A stretch of 64,000 nucleotides of DNA from Pseudomonadota bacterium (GCA_018817425.1 JAHITX010000093.1:1-64000), one strand, 5' to 3'; shown: positions 52,652 to 62,001, counted from the first letter of the stretch. Made by a program: numbers and translations. Notes: a model not told the origin generated them from the sequence alone.

Positions 52652-53491
52652 ATGAGTATTTTTATTATCGCTGAGATTGGCATCAATCATAATGGGGATG
52701 TCAATATAGCAAAAAAATTGATTGACGGGGCGTTTTTTGCCGGTTGTGATGCGGTGAAATTTCAAAAAAGGACTATCGAGAAGGTTTATTCCAAAGAAGA
52801 ACTGGACAAGCCAAGAGAGAGCCCTTGGGGAACGACAAACTACGAACAAAAACTGGGACTGGAATTCGGTGAAAAAGAATACTTTGAAATCGATAGTTTT
52901 TGTAAGGAGAAGGGCATCGTCTGGTTTGCTTCTGCATGGGATGTTGAGAGCCAGCTTTTTGTGCAAAAATTCAATTTGAAATATAATAAAATCGCCTCGG
53001 CAATGCTGAATCACAAAAAACTGATAGAAACAGTAGCTAAGGAGAAGAAATACACTTTTATATCTACAGGCATGAGTACGATGGATGAAATTGAAAATGT
53101 AATTGAAATATTTAAAAGCCATCAATGTCCATTTGAGTTGATGCATTGTACCAGCACATATCCTATGCGTGTTGAGGATGCAAATTTGCTCATGATTCCG
53201 GAGCTGAAAAAGCGTTTTAACTGTAAGGTCGGCTATAGCGGGCATGAAGTTGGTTTAGCGGTAACAATGGGTGCGGTCGGATTGGGAGCCACCTCGGTCG
53301 AAAGACATATTGCTCTCGACAGGGCTATGTATGGTTCGGATCAGGCGGCATCCGTTGAAATAATGGGATTCCATCGGCTCGTTCAATACATACGAACGAT
53401 AGAAAAAGCTTTCGGAAATGGTGTGAAACAAATTACACCTGAGGAAAAATCGATAAAACAAAAATTGGCAAGATCCGAAGATTACTCATGA
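52652..53491 (+). CDS. neuB: N-acetylneuraminate synthase-like enzyme without SAF domain
   Basis: 279 aa from the ATG at 52652; an ATG at 52640 contributes the ribosome site GGAGG and is rejected. The barrel shows AEIGINHNGDVNIAKKLID, DAVKFQKR, WFASAWD, KIASAMLNHKKLIE, STGMSTMDEIE, MHCTSTYP and GYSGHEVG. PEP condensation residues look intact. The C-terminal antifreeze-like (SAF) domain of typical ~340-aa NeuB proteins is missing. It probably makes a nonulosonic acid; whether Neu5Ac, legionaminic or another is open. Confidence 0.87.
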   Translation: MSIFIIAEIGINHNGDVNIAKKLIDGAFFAGCDAVKFQKRTIEKVYSKEELDKPRESPWGTTNYEQKLGLEFGEKEYFEIDSFCKEKGIVWFASAWDVESQLFVQKFNLKYNKIASAMLNHKKLIETVAKEKKYTFISTGMSTMDEIENVIEIFKSHQCPFELMHCTSTYPMRVEDANLLMIPELKKRFNCKVGYSGHEVGLAVTMGAVGLGATSVERHIALDRAMYGSDQAASVEIMGFHRLVQYIRTIEKAFGNGVKQITPEEKSIKQKLARSEDYS

Positions 53492-54222
53492 AAGTCGTTG
53501 GGTTAATTCCGGCAAGAGGCGGCAGTAAAAGTATTCCTCATAAAAATATTATTCAACTCGGTGGCCATCCGCTGATTGCTTATTCAATAACGGCCTCAAA
53601 GTTATCCCAGCTGATAAATGAAACTGTTGTCAGTACCGATTCTGAACAAATAGCCGATATTGCAGTTGAATATGGTGCAGATGTTCCTTTTTTACGTCCG
53701 GCCGAAATCTCACAAGATGATTCACTGGATATTGAATTATTCAGACATTATCTGATGTATCTGGAGAAAAACTCAATTAAACTTCCTGATCTTATAGTGC
53801 ATTTGCGTCCGACTACTCCTTTGCGCGATCCGGAAATCATTGATGCCGCAATACGTTATATGCTCGAAAACGAGAAACCCACAGCGCTTCGGTCTGCCCA
53901 TAAAACCCATCTTACTCCATACAAAATGTTTTACATGGAAGAAGAGTTTATGATTCCTTTTTTAAAATACGAAGGAATAAAAGAATCTTATAATCTGCCG
54001 CGTCAATTTTTTAAGGATTGTTATTTGCCAAATGGTTATGTTGATATTGTAAGGCCCTCGATAATTAATAATTCGGGAATGCTTCATGGTGAAAGGATTA
54101 AATTGTGGCCAACAGAGCCGGTTCCAGATATAGATGTTTTCAATGATTTAGATTCAGCTCGAATAGTTTTAAAAGACAAGGATTATTTGCAAATCAGAAA
54201 ATATTTGGAAAGCTGCCCATGA
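53488..54222 (+). CDS. neuA: CMP-nonulosonate cytidylyltransferase
   Basis: 244 aa. Family text: LIPARGGSKSIPHKNI (6-21), VSTDSEQIADIA, HLRPTTPLRDP. Activates the NeuB product with CTP for the GT42 enzyme. Overlaps neuB by 4 bp (ATGA). Confidence 0.9.
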   Translation: MKVVGLIPARGGSKSIPHKNIIQLGGHPLIAYSITASKLSQLINETVVSTDSEQIADIAVEYGADVPFLRPAEISQDDSLDIELFRHYLMYLEKNSIKLPDLIVHLRPTTPLRDPEIIDAAIRYMLENEKPTALRSAHKTHLTPYKMFYMEEEFMIPFLKYEGIKESYNLPRQFFKDCYLPNGYVDIVRPSIINNSGMLHGERIKLWPTEPVPDIDVFNDLDSARIVLKDKDYLQIRKYLESCP

Positions 54223-54917
54223 CTGATTATTTAAAAACGATATATTTCAGAGAGGAAATGGGGATTAATGATTATCCTCAACTAATGTGTAACCACATAG
54301 CAAAGGTATGTTTTGGAAAAAATGTAAATGGTAAAAAGATTCTTGATATAGGATGTGGTAAGGGGAATCATTTGACCGGTTTTTCGAGATGCGGCATGGA
54401 AGCCTATGGTCTGGACAAAAGAGATGAATGCATTGAATCAGGAAGAGATTTCAAAGTTGAATATTGTGATATTGAAAATGAGCCCTTCCCCTTTGAAGGT
54501 AATTATTTTGATTATATATTTTCAAAGTCAGTTCTGGAACATGTCTGGAACACGGATAATTTTTTGCAACAGAGTCTTCACGTCTTAAAGCCTGGCGGAA
54601 TGGCCGTATTTATGACACCGGATTGGAGAAGTCAATGCAGTTTTTTCTGGGATGATTATACCCATGTCAAGGCCTTTACTCGCAAGTCATTACAAAACGC
54701 GATGATCATCAATGGCTACAGTAATGTAGATTGTTCATACTTTCTTCAATTACCTGTCGTGTGGAAATATCCTTGGTTTGAATTCGTGACCAAAGTTATT
54801 GCTTTGTTACCTGAATGTTTTAAATGGAAAGACAAAAACGAAAGCCAACACCGGGCGTTAATACGGTTTTCAAAAGAAAAAATGCTTCTTTCGACAGGAA
54901 AAAAGCCAAATGGTTGA
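54219..54917 (+). CDS. SAM-dependent methyltransferase
   Basis: 232 aa class I. Motif I LDIGCGKGNHL, then YGLDKRDE and DYIFSKSVLEHVWN, HVLKPGGMAVFMTPD. Overlaps neuA and the next gene, so it acts in the same pathway; a sugar O-methylation is plausible and could create the cap read by Wzt. Confidence 0.83.
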   Translation: MTDYLKTIYFREEMGINDYPQLMCNHIAKVCFGKNVNGKKILDIGCGKGNHLTGFSRCGMEAYGLDKRDECIESGRDFKVEYCDIENEPFPFEGNYFDYIFSKSVLEHVWNTDNFLQQSLHVLKPGGMAVFMTPDWRSQCSFFWDDYTHVKAFTRKSLQNAMIINGYSNVDCSYFLQLPVVWKYPWFEFVTKVIALLPECFKWKDKNESQHRALIRFSKEKMLLSTGKKPNG

Positions 54918-55752
54918 TTTTGGTATTATGCAAGGCAGGATTTTGCCTGAAGATTTAAACTTGCTTCAGGTATTTCCCCGGTCACAGTGGGAAAACGAGA
55001 TGGTGAATGCAAGGGAGCTTGGTTTCGATACTGTTGAATTGCTATATGATAAATCCATGATACTTCGAAATTTACTTGAAGTACCTGAAAACTTAGAAAA
55101 GCTGGGCATTTTAAAAAAAGGTTCAATTAATAATGCCAGGATTTTGTCAAAATCCATCTGTCTGGACTATTTAACAGAACTGTCGATCTTTGATTCTTCT
55201 CAAAAAAAAATGTTTTGGGGTTCCATTATCGGCCTAACAAAACAACTTGCAGGGACAACGATTAGTATTTTCGTGATCCCTTTTTTAGAAAAAAACAATC
55301 TGTCATCGGCTGCACAATTAGACAAATTAGTTAGCTTGTTGGATAGCCTGAATATAGACAAGATAGGAGGCCAATTTGGAATCAAATACTGTCTTGAGCT
55401 AAACCTTCCTGCTTCAGTTATTAAAAATGCTTTCGATCAGTCCGGTTTCAAAAATATAAAGCTTTGTTATGATACTGGTAATGCACGTTCTCAAGGTTAT
55501 CTGCCGGAAGTTGAGATTGATAACCTCGGAGACGTTATTTATCATGTTCATATAAAAGACAGAAGCGTCGGGGGGCCGAACGTTATGCTCGGTAAAGGTG
55601 ATGTCGATTTTGAAGCTGGCTTCAAATCATTTGAACGAATAGGATATGATGGATTGATGGTACTTGAAACTCCATATTCAATATCCCCCGCTAAAGAAGC
55701 TCAAACGAATTTAAGTTATATAAAACAATATATCGCCAAAAAAAATGAGTAA
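54910..55752 (+). CDS. Xylose-isomerase-like TIM-barrel sugar isomerase/epimerase
   Basis: 280 aa. MQGRILPEDLN, ARELGFDTVELLYD, a metal-ligand pattern YCLELNLP, LCYDTGNA, VYHVHIKDR-type and VLETPY. Close to AP-endonuclease-2/hexulose isomerase folds. Followed by two oxidoreductases, suggesting a short sugar-modification pathway. Confidence 0.8.
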   Translation: MVDFGIMQGRILPEDLNLLQVFPRSQWENEMVNARELGFDTVELLYDKSMILRNLLEVPENLEKLGILKKGSINNARILSKSICLDYLTELSIFDSSQKKMFWGSIIGLTKQLAGTTISIFVIPFLEKNNLSSAAQLDKLVSLLDSLNIDKIGGQFGIKYCLELNLPASVIKNAFDQSGFKNIKLCYDTGNARSQGYLPEVEIDNLGDVIYHVHIKDRSVGGPNVMLGKGDVDFEAGFKSFERIGYDGLMVLETPYSISPAKEAQTNLSYIKQYIAKKNE

Positions 55753-55781
55753 CAGAACCTGCCGGAAACTGACAAAATTAT

Positions 55782-56795
55782 ATGAAAACATTATTTATTG
55801 GTTTAGGTTCCATCGGTCAGCGACATCTTAATAACCTATTTATGCTATTAGGAAAAGATGTCGAAGTCTTTGCATATCGCAAAACCCATCATAACAGGGT
55901 GTTTGTTGACGGAGAATCCCGTGAAGTGAAATCTTTACAGGAATATTACAACTATATTCCTGTTGATAGTTTTTACGATGGTCTGGATAAGAATCCTGAA
56001 GCTGTATTCATAACAAACCCCAGTTCAGAACATATAAACATGATGATCCCGGCAGCAGAAAAAGGCTGTCATATATTTGTTGAAAAACCTCTCTCCAATT
56101 CAATGGAGGGTGTTGATAAAATCGAAAGCCTGACTGAGTCCAAAGGGCTGTCTGTAATGGTGGGTTTCCAGACCCGTTTCAATCCATGTTATAAAATTGT
56201 TAATAAAATATTGCGGCAGAATAAATTCGGCAAGGTTGTTTCAGCGCATTTTGAATGGGGTACTTATCTTCCCTCCCATCATCCTTATGAGGATTATCGA
56301 CAAAGCTATGCGGCCCGAAAAGATCTTGGCGGCGGGGTTGTTTTGGGCCTCATGCATGAGCTTGATATGATTTGCAGTTTTTGGGGACAACCGCAAAATA
56401 TTTCAGTAATAGGAGGGCGTCTTGGCCTTTTTGAAATTGATGTTGAAGATACTGTGAGTGTTCTTATGGAATATCGCAAAGAAAATTATTCTTTTCCGGT
56501 ATCTTTATTTCTTTCTTATGCGCAGACAAAAGAAAACCGCTGGTTTCGGATTCAGTTTGAAAAAGCCACTCTTTTTTGCAACCTAACGGAAAGTAATTTG
56601 CGGATTTTCGGTCAGCTGGGGGAAATGATTGAGGAATATATTTTTCATGATTTTCAGCGTAATACGCTTTTTGTGGAAGAGTTGAAAGAATTTATTACTG
56701 CGATTAAAGATCGTCGTGACCCGCAGGTTACACTTTATGATGGTGTTGAAAGCCTGAAACTTGCATTAAAAATAAAGGCGAATATTAATGAATAA
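55782..56795 (+). CDS. Gfo/Idh/MocA-family oxidoreductase
   Basis: 337 aa. N-terminal Rossmann FIGLGSIGQRHLNNL (4-18), then FITNPSSEHINMMIPAAEKGCHIFVEKPLS (the EKP motif) and a C-terminal beta-sheet domain (GVVLGLMHELDMI). Acts on a sugar or sugar nucleotide; overlaps the SDR gene. Confidence 0.87.
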   Translation: MKTLFIGLGSIGQRHLNNLFMLLGKDVEVFAYRKTHHNRVFVDGESREVKSLQEYYNYIPVDSFYDGLDKNPEAVFITNPSSEHINMMIPAAEKGCHIFVEKPLSNSMEGVDKIESLTESKGLSVMVGFQTRFNPCYKIVNKILRQNKFGKVVSAHFEWGTYLPSHHPYEDYRQSYAARKDLGGGVVLGLMHELDMICSFWGQPQNISVIGGRLGLFEIDVEDTVSVLMEYRKENYSFPVSLFLSYAQTKENRWFRIQFEKATLFCNLTESNLRIFGQLGEMIEEYIFHDFQRNTLFVEELKEFITAIKDRRDPQVTLYDGVESLKLALKIKANINE

Positions 56796-57609
56796 CTTGC
56801 ATAGACAGTTTGCTCTCAATGGTAAAATTGCGGTTATAACCGGAGGCGGGGGGCTTTTGGGTGCTCAGCATGCAGAAGCTATTGCACAAGCCGGCGGTGT
56901 TCCGGTATTGTGGGATATCAGGGATAAGGAAATTAATCAAATATCCAAAAAAATTAAAAATATGTATAAAATTCCCTGTTCCGGTATGCAGATTGATATT
57001 ACCGACCCTGCTGAGGTGGAAACCGGACTGAAACATATTTTGGATTCGTTTAAACGGATTGATATTCTGATAAATAATGCATCTAATAATCCTAAAATAT
57101 CCGGGCTGAATGCAAGCCGGATCGAAAACTTCTCTCTTGATTCCTGGATGGACGATCTCAATGTGGGCTTAACAGGTGCTTTTATTTGCAGTAAAGCAAT
57201 CGGTTCATATATGGCAAGGCATCGGGGTGGGGTAATTTTAAATATATCTTCCGATTTGGGTGTTATCGCGCCTGATCAGAGAATATACAGGAAAGAAGGA
57301 CTTGCAGATGATGAGCAGCCCGTAAAACCGGTTACATATTCTGTTGTAAAACACGGTATTATCGGTCTGACAAAATATCTGGCAACATACTGGGCAGAAA
57401 AGAATATTAGGGTTAATTCCATATCTCCGGGAGGAGTTTATGATAATCAACCGGATGAATTTGTTCAAAAACTCATTAAAAGAATTCCGATCGGGCGAAT
57501 GGCGAATGCTGATGAATATCGTGCCGCTATTGTTTTTTTGGTATCAGATGCGTCATCTTATATGACAGGAGGCAACCTGATTATTGATGGGGGGAGAACT
57601 TGCTGGTAA
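56788..57609 (+). CDS. Classical SDR oxidoreductase
   Basis: 273 aa. TGGGGLLGAQHAEAIA (cofactor loop), INNAS, NISSDLGVI and YSVVKHG (YxxxK). C-terminal GGNLIIDGGRTCW is usual for the family. The SDR, the Gfo/Idh enzyme and the isomerase form a three-gene unit after neuBA. Confidence 0.88.
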   Translation: MNNLHRQFALNGKIAVITGGGGLLGAQHAEAIAQAGGVPVLWDIRDKEINQISKKIKNMYKIPCSGMQIDITDPAEVETGLKHILDSFKRIDILINNASNNPKISGLNASRIENFSLDSWMDDLNVGLTGAFICSKAIGSYMARHRGGVILNISSDLGVIAPDQRIYRKEGLADDEQPVKPVTYSVVKHGIIGLTKYLATYWAEKNIRVNSISPGGVYDNQPDEFVQKLIKRIPIGRMANADEYRAAIVFLVSDASSYMTGGNLIIDGGRTCW

Positions 57610-57654
57610 CTAATCAAATTAATTTATTATTTGATATTACGGAATATTAAAATA

Positions 57655-58470
57655 ATGACCGAACCGGCATTTGTAAAAAGTATCAGAAAGCTGTTTGTTC
57701 CGTATATGCTGCGTCCATTGGCCCTTTGCGGTATCCTGGCCTTGGATAATTATCGAAAATTAGCGGCATTCAAAGGCAAACATAACGGGCGGCGATGTTT
57801 CATTATCGGTAACGGACCCAGTCTTGAAATCAAGGACCTTGAAAGATTAGAAAATGAAATAACATTTGCGTCGAACAAGATATATCTTGCATTTGATCAG
57901 ACACAATGGAGACCAACATATTATTCGGCAGTTGACAAGCTGATTATCAACCGGGAATATAAAAAATTAAATGAGCTGAATAAGATCACAACATTTTTTC
58001 CTTATTTTTTTCAAAAATATGATGTTCATTTTGACAATTCGATCTATTTCTATTTTATCCATAAAGAATTTTATCCAGATCTGCCGCTTTTTGGCATTAA
58101 TCCTATTTACAGGCTGTTCAGTGGACATACGGTAACCTATATTTTATTGCAGCTTGCAGTTTATATGGGAATAAAAGAGATTTATCTTATAGGGGTCGAT
58201 TATTGTTATAATATTTATCAGCAGGACTATAGTGATAATGAAAAGATTCTTGTATCCGACGGTACTGTATCCCATTTTCATCCGGAGTATGTAAAAAGCG
58301 GCGACAAAGTGTTTCAGCCGAATCTTCATTTGCATGAGAAAGCTTACATATCTGCCGGTCATGCGTTAGAAAAAAGCGGCGGCAGGATTTTCAATGCAAC
58401 TCGGGGAGGTAAACTGGATCTGTTTCCCAGGGTTGATTTCGATAAGATAATTTATGCAGGTGGCAAGTAA
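57655..58470 (+). CDS. DUF115/MptE-like protein
   Basis: 271 aa from the ATG at 57655; a TTG at 57631 would add eight residues. RRCFIIGNGPSLEIKDLERLENE and GIKEIYLIGVDYCYN recall DUF115 and, distantly, the GT42 fold. Such proteins are linked to glycosylation of surface structures, sometimes with sialic or pseudaminic acids. No N-terminal signal. Confidence 0.72.
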   Translation: MTEPAFVKSIRKLFVPYMLRPLALCGILALDNYRKLAAFKGKHNGRRCFIIGNGPSLEIKDLERLENEITFASNKIYLAFDQTQWRPTYYSAVDKLIINREYKKLNELNKITTFFPYFFQKYDVHFDNSIYFYFIHKEFYPDLPLFGINPIYRLFSGHTVTYILLQLAVYMGIKEIYLIGVDYCYNIYQQDYSDNEKILVSDGTVSHFHPEYVKSGDKVFQPNLHLHEKAYISAGHALEKSGGRIFNATRGGKLDLFPRVDFDKIIYAGGK

Positions 58471-58476
58471 ATATCT

Positions 58477-59607
58477 ATGCCTGATAAAAAAATTTTAATA
58501 ATCGGCGCCGGACCGGCAGGTTCAACTTCGGCAAGAATATTTGCTGAGGCAGGGTGGACGGTTGATATATTTGAAAAGCGCCATCATATAGCTGGTAACT
58601 GCTACGATGAACTTGACGAAAACGGTGTACTTGTACACAGATACGGGCCGCACTATTTTCGTAGCAATCAGATCGAACTGTTAAAATGGCTCGGTAAATT
58701 TACCGACTGGATTCCCGGAAGATATTATGTGCGGGCCAAGGTCAAAAATGCCTTGATACCTGTGCCGATCAGCCTCGCAACCATTACCGCTCTTAAAGGA
58801 AAAGCGTACTCTGCGGAAGCGTTCGAAAAATATCTTCAACACGAGCGTATTTCCTTTTCGAGCCCGCAAAACGCAGAAGAACAGTGTTTGGCCCAGGTCG
58901 GGAGGGAACTGTACGAAACGCTCTTTAAAGGGTATACAAGCAAACAATGGGGCGTTGAACCCACAAAGTTGAGTCCTGACATTACTGCGCGAATTCCGCT
59001 TAGATTTGATTGGGACGAAAGATATGCATCTGAAAAATATCAGGTAATGCCCAAAGATGGTTACACGGCAATGTTTCATAAAATGCTTGAACATTCAAAT
59101 ATCAATGTTGAGTTAAATTCTTTGTTGTGTCCTTCGGATATAAAAAGAAGAAGAGAAGAATATGACTATACCTTTTACTCCGGGCCGGTCGATACCTTCT
59201 TTGATTTGAAACACGGCAAGCTGGGATATCGTTCATTAAGGTTCGAATGGCATTATTATAATGAAAGTTATGTACAGCCCTGTGTCCAGATAAATTATCC
59301 GAATGATTTTGAGTATACCCGCACCGTTGAAGCAAAACATGTTACGGCGCAAAAATGCGACGGAACGACGGTATCCCATGAATACCCGCAAGCTGAAGGG
59401 GAACCATTTTATCCACTGCTGACTCGGGAAAATCTGGAGCGATATGCAAAATACCGGATTCTGGCCGATAAGGAATCAAATAGTGACCGGCCTATTATTT
59501 TTTTAGGCAGATTGGCGGAATTCAAATATTATAATATGGATCATGTCATTTTGTGGGCAATGGAAACGGCTAACCGCATTCTGAGGCATGAGCAGGGAAG
59601 GATTTGA
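58477..59607 (+). CDS. glf: UDP-galactopyranose mutase (second copy)
   Basis: 376 aa. FAD motif ILIIGAGPAGSTSARIF, KRHHIAGNCYDELDENGVLVHRYGPHYF-type segment, GYTSKQWG, DWDERYASEKYQVMPKDGY and GRLAEFKYYNMDHV. It is clearly diverged from the first copy 9 kb upstream. Overlaps the following GT by 4 bp. Confidence 0.92.
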   Translation: MPDKKILIIGAGPAGSTSARIFAEAGWTVDIFEKRHHIAGNCYDELDENGVLVHRYGPHYFRSNQIELLKWLGKFTDWIPGRYYVRAKVKNALIPVPISLATITALKGKAYSAEAFEKYLQHERISFSSPQNAEEQCLAQVGRELYETLFKGYTSKQWGVEPTKLSPDITARIPLRFDWDERYASEKYQVMPKDGYTAMFHKMLEHSNINVELNSLLCPSDIKRRREEYDYTFYSGPVDTFFDLKHGKLGYRSLRFEWHYYNESYVQPCVQINYPNDFEYTRTVEAKHVTAQKCDGTTVSHEYPQAEGEPFYPLLTRENLERYAKYRILADKESNSDRPIIFLGRLAEFKYYNMDHVILWAMETANRILRHEQGRI

Positions 59608-60614
59608 AAGCCATGCAATCAGAAGCAGGCGGACAAACTTCTAATCTGCTTGATCCGGCGGTGGTCGCAGCTGTTGTCGTTACATATAACCGTTCAAAAT
59701 TACTTGTGGATTGTCTTGATCATTTGTTAAAACAGAGCCGTCCTGTGGATCGAATCATTGTTGTCGATAATGGTTCGACGGATGGAACCTGCGAAATTTT
59801 AAATCAAAAGGGGTTTTTGGCAAATCCTGTGCTTGACTATTTATCCCTTGGAAAGAATTACGGTAACTCCGGCGGTTTATTCAGAGGTATAAGTCATGCT
59901 TTAAATGAAAAACCCGACTGGATATGGGTGATGGATGATGATGCAAATCCTGACGGGTACGCTTTGCAGAGGATACTGGAAAATGATGTTTTACAGAAAA
60001 ATATCTATGGGTCTGCTGCAATCGGCTCCGGAAAAAGCATAAAAAAGCTCTGTTTTCCTGCTAAAACAGTGAATCGCCTTAAAAACAAATATATAGAACA
60101 TCATGAAGAGCTGAATGACATTGAAGAAGTCGAATGGATACCATTTCTAGGGTTTTTTATCCACTCGGAAATGATTCGGCGGATAGGCTTGCCTGATCCG
60201 GATTTGTTTATCCTAAATGATGATGTGGAGTATTCTGAGCGGGCCAAAAAATGCGGAGCTAATATCTACATTGTAAAAAGCAGTATTATTTATCATCCAT
60301 ACCAGCAGACCGTCTCACTGAATATATTGGGAAGAAAAGTATATTACCGTAGTATGCCACCTTGGAAAGCGTATTATGGAGCCCGCAACAAAGTTATCGT
60401 TGCGAAAAAATACTATGGAAAATTATTATGGCTTCAAACTATTCCAGGTATTTTTTTCAGATCACTATTGGGGTTTTTGTACGAACCTAAATGCTTTTCG
60501 TTTTTTTTTGCTCATATCATCGGAATTTATGATGGATTGCGTGGAAATAAAGGAGTAAGATTTATGCCTGAAATCACAACTTCTCCCCCAACACATAAAA
60601 CAAATGACTCATAG
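59604..60614 (+). CDS. GT2 galactofuranosyltransferase-like enzyme
   Basis: 336 aa (TTG at 59604; an ATG at 59613 with AAGGA upstream is equally possible). VAAVVVTYNRSKLLVDCLDHLL, VDNGSTDGT, WIWVMDDDANPDG (DDD) and a conserved WxxFxGFF-type segment (WIPFLGFF) followed by NDDVEYSER are typical of GlfT2-type enzymes. It follows a Glf gene. The last ~14 residues are encoded by DNA that is the antisense of a methyltransferase relic, so the natural C-terminus has probably been replaced. Confidence 0.83.
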   Translation: MKAMQSEAGGQTSNLLDPAVVAAVVVTYNRSKLLVDCLDHLLKQSRPVDRIIVVDNGSTDGTCEILNQKGFLANPVLDYLSLGKNYGNSGGLFRGISHALNEKPDWIWVMDDDANPDGYALQRILENDVLQKNIYGSAAIGSGKSIKKLCFPAKTVNRLKNKYIEHHEELNDIEEVEWIPFLGFFIHSEMIRRIGLPDPDLFILNDDVEYSERAKKCGANIYIVKSSIIYHPYQQTVSLNILGRKVYYRSMPPWKAYYGARNKVIVAKKYYGKLLWLQTIPGIFFRSLLGFLYEPKCFSFFFAHIIGIYDGLRGNKGVRFMPEITTSPPTHKTNDS

Positions 60615-60684
60615 GCAGTTTGAGAACTCCTTTCCTAAACAACATATCCCATTTACCTAATGCCTTCATCATACAGGCATTCTT
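60574..60684 (-). pseudogene. 3' relic of a methyltransferase gene
   Basis: Minus-strand codons read MMKALGKWDMLFRKGVLKLP and MSHLFYVLGEK before a stop at 60574, almost the same as the end of the intact methyltransferase (62002-62799). The shared DNA runs about 100 bp with only about a dozen differences. The relic overlaps the end of the plus-strand glycosyltransferase gene. Confidence 0.8.
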
Positions 60685-60703
60685 ATATACCTTTCCGGAT
60701 TCA

Positions 60704-61141
60704 TTACATTGAAATTTCATGTATTATTAATCCTTCTTTCTTAGCCGCCTTATTTAGAGTTTTGTCAAAACATGAGAAAAATATTTCTATGCCGTTGCTT
60801 TGATCTTTCAATATCAGCGAAGATGCCAGATGAACAGCGTCATATCCTTTCAATTCATGCCTGAAAATTAATTCTCTGGTATTTGAGATCAATATTTCGT
60901 TTGGTTTAATCCAACGAAAGTCATGCCAAATCCGCAAAAACTCTCCTTGAACAATCTCTATGTCGTATTTTGAACATCGTTTTTCTTTCCATGCACGTCT
61001 GAAGGCAGAAAATACTTCCGGATATGAAATTAATGAGGTAAAAGCCATATCCGTTTCATCTTTAAGCGAGCGTGAAATTTCGGCATATGGTTCGTCAAAA
61101 AACCATTTTACTATGCTGCTGCTGTCAAAATAGGAAATCAT
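60704..61141 (-). CDS. vapC: VapC-type PIN-domain toxin
   Basis: 145 aa. First acidic residue in YFDSSSIVKW (D6), a later acidic cluster YDAVHLAS, with the expected fold between. A metal-dependent RNase. Its ATG overlaps the antitoxin stop by 4 bp. Confidence 0.83.
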   Translation of the reverse strand: MISYFDSSSIVKWFFDEPYAEISRSLKDETDMAFTSLISYPEVFSAFRRAWKEKRCSKYDIEIVQGEFLRIWHDFRWIKPNEILISNTRELIFRHELKGYDAVHLASSLILKDQSNGIEIFFSCFDKTLNKAAKKEGLIIHEISM

Positions 61142-61410
61142 TTACGATCCTGTGTAATTAAGTCGGAAACAGGCATATCAGGAATTTTGTTCTTAACACT
61201 CTTTATGAAGCCAATATTGCCATTGCCGCCCCCTAACACACCTTTATTTTTTAGGTTATTTAATAACATTTGTTCACTGGGGGTTACCAGCGGCTTAAGC
61301 TCTGCAACAGCTTTTCCGTGTCGCATGATTTTTATTATCTCCCCATTTTCCACTTTCTTAAGGATGATGCTGAGACTGTCTCTAAGTTCTTTAACGCCTA
61401 CATTTTCCAT
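61138..61410 (-). CDS. vapB: Phd/VapB-family antitoxin
   Basis: 90 aa from the ATG at 61410 with AGGAG 10 bases upstream; longer frames upstream lack a ribosome site. MENVGVKELRDSLSIILKKV then GEIIKIMRHGKAVAEL is the Phd/YefM DNA-binding N-terminus. It neutralises the PIN toxin that follows and probably represses the pair. Confidence 0.85.
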   Translation of the reverse strand: MENVGVKELRDSLSIILKKVENGEIIKIMRHGKAVAELKPLVTPSEQMLLNNLKNKGVLGGGNGNIGFIKSVKNKIPDMPVSDLITQDRK

Positions 61411-61558
61411 GGTTGAATACTCCTGATTATGTACATGTTTGATTTTGATAATAGCCATTATTTTAAATTGTGTCAAATAGTATAAAATTATCTTTTGTTG
61501 ACAGTAATAAATATTGCAATTAATAATAAGATTAACAGCATTTATGGAGAATGACAGC

Positions 61559-61804
61559 ATGATTACTGATAATGTGACGGTTTCAAACAGAGGATATATT
61601 ATTCTACCTGCACGCATTCGAAAAGAGATGAATATAAAATCAGGCACAAAAATCCTGTTAAGCAGGGAAGATAATAAAATTATTCTCCAGCCTGTTTCAT
61701 CTTTCACGGAAAAACTGTCAGGATTAACAACAGGCAGTTTTGGAGAAAATGCGGGTGATATAAAAGAATATATAGATAAAGAAAGAAAAGACAGGTCAGT
61801 GTGA
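61559..61804 (+). CDS. AbrB-family antitoxin
   Basis: 81 aa from the ATG at 61559 with GGAG upstream; 61544 is an alternative. VTVSNRGYIILPARIRKEMNIKSGTKILLSRE is a SpoVT/AbrB swapped-hairpin DNA-binding domain. Its toxin partner, starting at the overlapping GTGA, is broken. Confidence 0.82.
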   Translation: MITDNVTVSNRGYIILPARIRKEMNIKSGTKILLSREDNKIILQPVSSFTEKLSGLTTGSFGENAGDIKEYIDKERKDRSV

Positions 61805-61988
61805 TAAAATCCACCTTTCTGGAAAAGTCTGTATCAGGCAAATGCATATTGGTGGATACAAATATTATCTTATATTTGAAATAGTTATTGCATCAGGAAT
61901 TATAAATAGCGTTGATCTTATAATATCCAATGATATTCATTTTAAAAAGGCTTTAACAGGAGACTTTGTTTTAACTTTTGATGAATAA
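61801..61988 (+). pseudogene. Broken PIN-domain toxin
   Basis: Starts GTG within the antitoxin stop and reads CILVDTNIILYLK before a stop. A second frame then gives IVIASGIINSVDLIISNDIH and KKALTGDFVLTFDE, the C-terminal end of a PIN toxin. The central part is deleted, so the toxin is dead while the antitoxin is intact. Confidence 0.7.
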
Positions 61989-62001
61989 CGTTTGATTATA
62001 A

